A stretch of 36,043 nucleotides of DNA from an uncultured Clostridia bacterium (GTDB lineage Bacteria > Bacillota > Clostridia > Christensenellales > UBA1242). Below, in pieces: positions 29,804 through 36,043 of this stretch. The number at the start of each line of letters is the position of its first letter. Positions within the stretch are counted from its first letter, which is position 1. The notes beneath the pieces are model-generated. The model was not told the origin of the DNA. It did no database searches and saw nothing but the letters and a program-made list of their open reading frames with translations. Location of the stretch: positions 1 to 36,043 of the forward strand of contig CAKVHY010000013.1 in assembly GCA_934754335.1 (NCBI GenBank). Reading direction: 5' to 3'. The position numbers and the translations under genes were made by a program.

Positions 29804-32800
29804 TTATAAATCCTCACCAAATCTTTCTTCAAATTCTTGTTGTGTCATATAAATTGTTCTTGCATTCTTATTATCAGGTGGAGAAATCATACCACTTCTT
29901 TCCATTTGATCAATAATTTTGCCGGCTCTTGGATAACCAATACCAAAAGCCCTTTGCAATTTACTAATTGATGCAGAATCTGTTTTTATTGCAATTCTTA
30001 ACGCATCTTTTAATAATGGGTCAAACTCTTCTTCATTTTGGTTTATTTCATATCCACCGCCAGATTTGGAGAACATAGCCTTTTCGATTTCTTCATCAAA
30101 ATCGGCTTCATTATTTTCTTTTATATAACTAACTATTTTCTTTATTTCTTCGTTTGAAAGGAACGCACCTTGAATTCTCTTCAATTCTGGACTATCAGAT
30201 GGTTGATATAACATATCACCTTTTCCAAGCAATCGTTCTGCCCCACCAACATTTAATATGGTTTTACTATCTTGTGGTGCTTGAACAGCGAACGCAATTC
30301 TTGCTGGAAGGTTTGCTTTAATAGTACCAGTAATAACGTCAACGCTTGGCCTTTGCGTTGCAAGAACTAAGTGTATACCAGCGGCTCTTGCTTTGGCAGC
30401 CAATCTCATTATCTTATCTTCAAGGTCTTTTTTAGCCTGCGTCATTAAGTCTGCCAACTCATCAACGATAATTATAATATAAGGCATTTTTTCATTGAAC
30501 CCATTCTTAACTTCGTCTGTTTCGTTATACTCTTCAATATTTCTAACCGCAAAGTTTTTAAAGTTCATATATCTACGTTCCATTTCATTAATCGTCCATG
30601 CAAACGCAGAAATTGCCTTATCAACTTCAGTTATAACGTTTCTAGTAAGAAGATGTGGCAAACCATTATAGAACGTAAATTCAACTTGTTTTGGATCTAC
30701 CAATATAAATTTAACATCTTGCGGACTTGCTTTATACAAAATACTACAAATAAGCGAATTGATGCCCACACTTTTACCACTACCAGTTTGACCAGCAACC
30801 AATAAGTGTGGCATTTTCTCTAGTCTTGCAACTAAGCAATCACCAGAGATATCTTTACCTAACCCAAAGGTTAATAAGGATTTACTGCTAGTAAATGCGT
30901 TTGACTCCAATATATCACGGAGACCAACAGTATCAATAACTTTATTTGGAACTTCAACACCGAATGCGTTTTTGCCCGGAATTGGAATCTCCGTTTTGAT
31001 TTTTCCTAAACACATAAGTGGCATTTGAATATCATCAATATAATTTGTAATTCTCGTAACGGAAACACCAGCAGGCATTTGCATCTCAAACCTTGTAAAT
31101 GCAGGTCCTTTTAATATCGAACAAACCTTTGCAGGTATTTTGAAGTTGCTCAAAGTTTCTTCCAAAACTTTTGCTTTATCAGCCAAGTCAGCATCATCAG
31201 TATCATTCTGAGACTTCCTGATTTCCAACAAATCAATTGGTGGTTTCTTATACTCAGGCGGTTTTTTATACTTAGGCACTTTTTTCTCTTCCACAGGTTT
31301 TGGCTCTTCTTTAGAAACCTGATCAATTGTAATTTGATTAGACTTATCAAACCTATTCTGTTTGGAGAAATCTTGTTTTGGTTTATTATTAAATGAAGAT
31401 AAATTCTCGTTTACTTTATCAATTGAATCAATATACTCTTGCTTGTGTTCGTTATAAGATTTTTTAGTTAGGTTTTCATCATAAATATCAGGTTTTTTAA
31501 CTTCTTCAGGTTTTTCAACCTTTTTAATATTATTTGACTTAAACTCATTTTCAATTTTTATATCTTTTGCATCATCAGTATAACCAAACTTACTTACATA
31601 GTCATTGTTTTTATTTTCCACTCTTTTTTGAGTTGGTGGCTCGATATTGCTTATACCAATAGATGAAATAATATCTTGTTGCTCTTGATTCTCATAACCA
31701 AACTTATTTGAATTTTGGCTAAAAGATTTTTGCTGATTTGGTGGTTGAAAACTTGGCGGAGTAAATGATTGATTAAAGCCATTATCAAAAGGAGTTTCAA
31801 AGCCACCAAACTGAGAGTTTGGAGTCTGTTCCACAGGGCTAGATATAAAAGGATTTTGATTATTTAATCCCATATTTTGATTAATCATATTTTCGCTATT
31901 AAAAGCCTGTTGAGGCGGAACAAAAGGATTCTGATTAAAACTATTTGGCGCGCCATATTCTCTCATAGGATTGCCAAAGAAATCCTGCAAATCATTAGAA
32001 AATTTATCATTTTGCTCATAAGGATTATAATCAAAATTCCTATTTGAATTGTTTGCAAAAATATCATTTTTAGGCTTTTGAACAGGTGCTGGTTTCGGAA
32101 CGCTCCTGCCATTAATAGAAGATAAGAATTCCCTATTAAGCCTTTCTTTTTCGCTCATTTGAGGTTGTGGTTTTTCGTTAAACACAAATGAAGTTGTTGG
32201 ATTAGCATCAAGTTCATCTTCAGTATGAATAAACACAGGCGGTTTATCACCTTTCTTTTCTTCTTTCTTATTATCTTCAAATTCTGAGTTTAACTTAAAA
32301 ATATCATTCTTAGTATAAAGTAGATTTTTATTTTCTTTTTCTTCCTCAGGCTCAGATTTCTCTTCTTGTTTTTTCTTATTAAGGCCTAGAAGATTTAAAA
32401 TTCTTTCTCTATCTTTATCGTTATTTTCAGCATTCGCAACTTCAACTTTCTCTTCCTTTTCATTATCTTTAACGAAAATATTTTCATCAAATTGCTTTTG
32501 TTCGCTAGGTTTTTCTGGCTCTGCCAAATCTTCGACTTTTGGTTGTTTTAAACTAGACTTTTCTTCAATCTCTTTTGAGATTACTTTTGCTTTATTTGCA
32601 GTTGAATTTACAAAGCAAACATCAATAAATAATGCCGAAAACGCTACCAATAGGATTGAAAACAATATCGCTGTACCCGTTGAACCTAAAGCCAAATAGA
32701 AAGGATAAACTATTAATCCAAATAAAACACCACCGCACGTTAACTTGCCATTCCAAATTTCAGCCATATACTCACCAAAGTTTGATGAGATATTAAGAGT

Positions 32801-33106
32801 GGTTAAAACCTGTAAAATAAGGATAAAACAAGATAAGGCAAGCATTCCATAAACAATTGAAATTTTAGGCAATTCTATATTTTTACCAATAACAAATAAT
32901 ATACCTAGTACAATAAGGGCTAAATTAATAGCATAGAATGAAAGCCCAAAAACGCCCAAGAAAAGCGAGTTTAAGGGTTTTATTATATTAAAAACTAAAT
33001 TTATAAACAAAGGAATAAAAACGCAAAGAAAAATTATACCAACTCTCTTTTGATATGCACGTTTTTTATTCTCTATATTAGAACTTTTATTAGAATATAC
33101 TGCCAA
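29804..33106 (-). CDS. ftsK: DNA translocase FtsK/SpoIIIE
   Basis: Septum-bound motor that pumps chromosome DNA during division or sporulation. The 1100 residues hold: four to five membrane helices (about 22-165); a charged then Asn/Gln/Pro-rich linker (about 170-640) with many NQNPF-type segments; the alpha/beta motor domain with Walker A AGQTGSGKS (771-779), ILVDPKQVEF and IIIVDELADLM; and a C-terminal winged-helix gamma domain (RAFGIGYPRAGKIIDQME). The start is TTG at 33104-33106, with GAAGG upstream. It is the first gene of the operon with rimO, pgsA, cinA-like, recA and thyX. Confidence 0.96.
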   Translation of the reverse strand: MAVYSNKSSNIENKKRAYQKRVGIIFLCVFIPLFINLVFNIIKPLNSLFLGVFGLSFYAINLALIVLGILFVIGKNIELPKISIVYGMLALSCFILILQVLTTLNISSNFGEYMAEIWNGKLTCGGVLFGLIVYPFYLALGSTGTAILFSILLVAFSALFIDVCFVNSTANKAKVISKEIEEKSSLKQPKVEDLAEPEKPSEQKQFDENIFVKDNEKEEKVEVANAENNDKDRERILNLLGLNKKKQEEKSEPEEEKENKNLLYTKNDIFKLNSEFEDNKKEEKKGDKPPVFIHTEDELDANPTTSFVFNEKPQPQMSEKERLNREFLSSINGRSVPKPAPVQKPKNDIFANNSNRNFDYNPYEQNDKFSNDLQDFFGNPMREYGAPNSFNQNPFVPPQQAFNSENMINQNMGLNNQNPFISSPVEQTPNSQFGGFETPFDNGFNQSFTPPSFQPPNQQKSFSQNSNKFGYENQEQQDIISSIGISNIEPPTQKRVENKNNDYVSKFGYTDDAKDIKIENEFKSNNIKKVEKPEEVKKPDIYDENLTKKSYNEHKQEYIDSIDKVNENLSSFNNKPKQDFSKQNRFDKSNQITIDQVSKEEPKPVEEKKVPKYKKPPEYKKPPIDLLEIRKSQNDTDDADLADKAKVLEETLSNFKIPAKVCSILKGPAFTRFEMQMPAGVSVTRITNYIDDIQMPLMCLGKIKTEIPIPGKNAFGVEVPNKVIDTVGLRDILESNAFTSSKSLLTFGLGKDISGDCLVARLEKMPHLLVAGQTGSGKSVGINSLICSILYKASPQDVKFILVDPKQVEFTFYNGLPHLLTRNVITEVDKAISAFAWTINEMERRYMNFKNFAVRNIEEYNETDEVKNGFNEKMPYIIIIVDELADLMTQAKKDLEDKIMRLAAKARAAGIHLVLATQRPSVDVITGTIKANLPARIAFAVQAPQDSKTILNVGGAERLLGKGDMLYQPSDSPELKRIQGAFLSNEEIKKIVSYIKENNEADFDEEIEKAMFSKSGGGYEINQNEEEFDPLLKDALRIAIKTDSASISKLQRAFGIGYPRAGKIIDQMERSGMISPPDNKNARTIYMTQQEFEERFGEDL

Positions 33107-33161
33107 AATAATACCTTCACTTTATTTAAAATTAAGATAAGAAACATTATTTTATTTAATA

Positions 33162-33170
33162 ATTATAGCA
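33162..33170 (-). promoter_or_regulatory. Extended -10 promoter of the ftsK operon
   Basis: On the minus strand TGCTATAAT (33162-33170), an extended -10 element. No good -35 box is seen. The leader would be about 50 bases. Confidence 0.55.
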
Positions 33171-33246
33171 TATCAAAAATTTATTTAAAAATAAAAATAT
33201 GCCTTATACATAAATTAATTATTTACATATATTGCATATTTATCTC

Positions 33247-33957
33247 TTAGGATATTGTATTTGATACGGTTGTGGCTTCTAAATTATTTAATTTTATATA
33301 TTCAAGAATTGCAGGAAGGGCTTCAACTGTGGATTTGGTTGGGTGCATTAAAATTAAATCCCCACCTTTTAATTTGTTAGTGGCTCTTGAATAAATTAGC
33401 GATGAGTTTTGGTCACGCCAATCAATTGTATCTCGGCTCCACATAATAGTGGAATAACCTAAATCTTCGGCAGCCTCAATAGTTGAGAGATTGAATGCAC
33501 CACTAGGCGGAGCAAATAAATTCATATCTAAACCCAAATAAACTTTAATTAAAGAATGAGTGTTATAGATTTCTTCCCTATTTTGCTCATAAGTTAACTT
33601 ATCTTGGTCTAGATGAAAATATCCATGGCTTCCAATTTCATGCCCTTTATTATATATTTCTAACAAAGTATCTTTTTCTTTCTCTGCCCATGTTCCGCCT
33701 ATAAAGAATGTTGTTTTAACATTATAATTATCAAAAATCTCAAGCATTTTAGGAATAAACTCAGTTCCCCAATAAACGTTAACCATTAGGCTAACTTTAT
33801 TAGAATCTCTATTCCCATTATATATAACATTTTTATTGCCATAATTTAATGTGTATTCCGCATTAACATTATTTGCAACTAGAAATACAGTTACTAGCAT
33901 AGTGATTATTAAAAATGTTGAGAAGGCTCTCATTATAATTAATTTTTTATTTTTCAT
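33247..33957 (-). CDS. YlxY/PdaB-like polysaccharide deacetylase family protein
   Basis: Secreted or membrane-anchored NodB-fold protein of 236 residues: signal/anchor (about 8-33), then the deacetylase domain. The region KVSLMVNVYWGTEFIPKML and KTTFFIGGTWAE matches the YlxY/PdaB branch. The usual catalytic DD of TFDDG is replaced (N60, Y62), while HGYFH (111-115), APPSG, WSRDTIDW and LILMHP are kept. Deacetylase activity is thus uncertain. Proteins of this branch are linked to sporulation in Bacillus and Clostridium, and ftsK/spoIIIE lies just downstream. No ribosome site precedes ATG 33957; a TATAAT (33972-33977) ends only 14 bases before it. Confidence 0.85.
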   Translation of the reverse strand: MKNKKLIIMRAFSTFLIITMLVTVFLVANNVNAEYTLNYGNKNVIYNGNRDSNKVSLMVNVYWGTEFIPKMLEIFDNYNVKTTFFIGGTWAEKEKDTLLEIYNKGHEIGSHGYFHLDQDKLTYEQNREEIYNTHSLIKVYLGLDMNLFAPPSGAFNLSTIEAAEDLGYSTIMWSRDTIDWRDQNSSLIYSRATNKLKGGDLILMHPTKSTVEALPAILEYIKLNNLEATTVSNTIS

Positions 33958-33992
33958 ACTAAATAATATGAATTATAGTTTATAAAAATAAC

Positions 33993-34021
33993 AAAAAGGC
34001 CTTAAATTTAAGAACCTTTTT
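33993..34021. terminator. Terminator of the second LRR gene (bidirectional shape)
   Basis: AAAAAGG (33993-33999) pairs with CCTTTTT (34015-34021), with CTTAAATTTAAG pairing inside. Both arms give T-runs; on the minus strand it ends the LRR gene about 80 bases upstream. Confidence 0.7.
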
Positions 34022-34102
34022 GATTAATTTTAATTTATTAAAATTCTAACTTCAATATGATTTATATATACCGCAACATTTTCAATATTTATCAAAAAAT
34101 AT

Positions 34103-36043
34103 TTATAGTGCATCAAATTCTGCTCTAGTTACGCCCCAATGAGTTTCTAATGCACTACCTGAAATATATTCATTCCAGTTATTTGCCCAACCAGAAGGCT
34201 TTAAATTTGCTTCGCAATACAACTTAACTGATGGACTATTTTTACACAAATATTCTGCGATTGTTGTAACAGACGCTGGTATAAATATCTTCTTTAAACC
34301 TGTACAACTTACAAATGCTCTAGTATTTAGTGTTGTCATTCCGCTTTCAATAGTTACACTTACCAAATCAGCACATCTATCAAAAGCGTCAGACTCAACA
34401 AGTTTTATATTGCTTGGAATTGTTATACTAGTTAATTGATTAATGGCCTTAAAAGCATAACTTCCAATACTTGTTACAGATTCTGGAAATGTTGTTGTTT
34501 TACACCCTAAGACCATCTTATTTGATGCAGTTTCAATAATAGCATTACAATTATTTCTGCTATCATATATTGGATTACCCGTTTCAACAGATATGTTTAT
34601 TAGATTTTGACAATACAAAAAGGCATCTTGCTCTATCTTTGTTATATGCTTAGGAAGTACAAAGTTTATAAGGTTGGTCTTGCCATAATAAGCACGTTTA
34701 CCTATAATCGTAACACTACTAGGAATTATGGTGTTTAGACAACCTTCAAACAATTTATTTGTTGCGGTTTCAATGATAGCATTACAATTATCTCGGCTAT
34801 CATATTTAGGATTGTTTTTAGCCACAATAATTCTTTCCAAACTACCACAATACCCAACTATTGTACCCTGAATACTTGTAACACCCTTGGGTATAAAAAT
34901 CTCTATTAAATTTGTGCAATTTACAAATGCATGCATTTCAATAGTAGTAACGCTATCCGGGATTGTAATGCTCGTAAACTTACAGGCTCCAAACGAAACA
35001 TACGCAATTATTTTTACACTATTAGGAATAACTGTGTTCTTACATCCAAGAATTAACTTATTATTTGATTTTTTAATTATAGCATTGCAATCTTCTCTAC
35101 TATCATAATAGGCATTACCCGGATCAACCTTTATGCTTTCAATTTGTCCCGACTGCTGAAACGCTCCATCGATAATACGCGTTACACTATCAGGAATTTC
35201 TATATTTTTTAACGCTCCACAAAACAAAAATGCGTTAAATCCTATATCTAAAATACAATTATGAAACACTATCTTTTCTAAATTTGAACAATTTGAAAAA
35301 GCATTTTCACTAATAATTGTTATGCTATTAGGAAGAGTCACACTAGTAATACTTTTATTTTGACTAAACCCACTTGAAGCAAATCCGCTAACGGGCTTTC
35401 CGTTATACCTGCTTGGAATTACAACTTCTCCGCTTGGTGATGTGGTACTTTGACCTGATACAAGATAAGATTTGCCATCGCTAGATAAGGTGAATTTCAA
35501 ACCTGAAGCACTTGCTGTCCTTGTATAAAGCGATGCATTGGCGGAATCCTTTATTTCAGATTTTAGGTTATTTTCTGTAACAACTTTTGTTAATTCTTTA
35601 TCGAAGAACCAACCAGTGGTGTATGCCCCATTGGACTTACTATCTAAATAATCTCCTAAAGTTCTACCTGAAACCGTATTAGAAGCAACTGTGGTTGGCG
35701 TTCCATTATCTATAATCGTTGATATATAGCCATTTAATGAAGTGGCAATATTGAAATTAAACGTTACACCGGCATCAAACTTTGTAGTCATTCCCATATC
35801 TGCGTCTACATCTGCTGTACCACCACTGGCTAGAGAAACTATAACCGTATAAACAAACGTATCGCCTGCAGATAGATTATAACCAAGCGTTCCAACAACG
35901 TCACCTAAAACATCTAGCCCACCTGCTGTGGAAACTATTTCTACTTTTGGCTTATGGTCTGCAGGGTTAGTTCCACTTTCATTTTGCATGTCTGGAGTTT
36001 TAGTAACCATAATATTTAATGGCGTTAGGCTATTATTTTTAAC
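34103..36043 (-). CDS. Secreted BspA-like leucine-rich repeat protein (paralog 2, cut by window edge)
   Basis: Second copy of the LRR surface-protein family seen at 21511-24138. The frame is open to the window's right edge, with VKNNSLTPLNI at its start matching the paralog's IKNKSLTPLNV; the signal peptide must lie beyond. It has the same order: beta-rich N-terminal domain, InlB-like segment with TGWFFDKELTKVVTE, BspA-type LRR units with the YDSR(D/E)(N/D)CNAII module, then a closing PSGWANNWNEY and HWGVTRAEFDAL. About 647 residues are visible. The last 40 bases of the two genes are nearly identical at the DNA level. The ATG at 36008-36010 is internal, not the start. Confidence 0.88.
   Translation of the reverse strand, partial: VKNNSLTPLNIMVTKTPDMQNESGTNPADHKPKVEIVSTAGGLDVLGDVVGTLGYNLSAGDTFVYTVIVSLASGGTADVDADMGMTTKFDAGVTFNFNIATSLNGYISTIIDNGTPTTVASNTVSGRTLGDYLDSKSNGAYTTGWFFDKELTKVVTENNLKSEIKDSANASLYTRTASASGLKFTLSSDGKSYLVSGQSTTSPSGEVVIPSRYNGKPVSGFASSGFSQNKSITSVTLPNSITIISENAFSNCSNLEKIVFHNCILDIGFNAFLFCGALKNIEIPDSVTRIIDGAFQQSGQIESIKVDPGNAYYDSREDCNAIIKKSNNKLILGCKNTVIPNSVKIIAYVSFGACKFTSITIPDSVTTIEMHAFVNCTNLIEIFIPKGVTSIQGTIVGYCGSLERIIVAKNNPKYDSRDNCNAIIETATNKLFEGCLNTIIPSSVTIIGKRAYYGKTNLINFVLPKHITKIEQDAFLYCQNLINISVETGNPIYDSRNNCNAIIETASNKMVLGCKTTTFPESVTSIGSYAFKAINQLTSITIPSNIKLVESDAFDRCADLVSVTIESGMTTLNTRAFVSCTGLKKIFIPASVTTIAEYLCKNSPSVKLYCEANLKPSGWANNWNEYISGSALETHWGVTRAEFDAL

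Overview
The window is low-GC DNA (about 30% GC by eye) with mostly Shine-Dalgarno-led genes, Firmicutes-type LexA boxes, a DNA-gyrase-era housekeeping set (RecA, MutS, MutL, LexA, FtsK/SpoIIIE, PgsA), a PdaB/YlxY-like deacetylase and BspA-type leucine-rich-repeat surface proteins. This fits an uncultivated gut-type Clostridia/Bacillota chromosome. No phage, insertion sequence or CRISPR array is visible.

Layout. (1) 1-1153, minus strand: the 5' end of trpS, preceded by an apparent transcription attenuator containing a ten-residue leader peptide with two tandem Trp codons, then an unexplained inverted-repeat-rich intergenic stretch, then tRNA-Trp with its own promoter and terminator. (2) 1275-8820: ribonuclease HI; a degenerate two-gene ABC transporter; a TVP38/TMEM64 (VTT) membrane protein; a very long membrane-anchored PadR-type regulator; and a YgjP-like metallopeptidase. 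Several of these genes appear to be leaderless. (3) 8821-12074: a gene-free stretch with a palindrome and a tandem repeat, a degenerate CD-NTase-like protein, a Xer-type tyrosine recombinase and lexA with its own LexA box. (4) 12061-18981, minus: the miaB-mutS-mutL-miaA operon, joining mismatch repair to the two steps of ms2i6A37 tRNA modification. (5) 19030-21366: a class A penicillin-binding protein. (6) 21511-24138 and 34103-end, both minus: two paralogous secreted BspA-like LRR proteins with the same C-terminal ending. (7) 24389-33170, minus: a tight operon ftsK-rimO-pgsA-cinA-like-recA-thyX, with an extra LexA-controlled promoter in front of recA. (8) 33247-33957, minus: the YlxY/PdaB-like protein.

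How parts connect: LexA and RecA form a local SOS circuit with matching boxes. tRNA-Trp (A36-A37-A38), MiaA/MiaB and trpS with a Trp-codon leader are the pieces of a tryptophan-sensing circuit of the kind known from enterobacterial trp attenuation, here apparently on a tryptophanyl-tRNA synthetase gene. Several proteins look like eroded copies of enzymes (ABC ATPase, CinA, ThyX N-domain, CD-NTase-like), a recurrent theme of the window.
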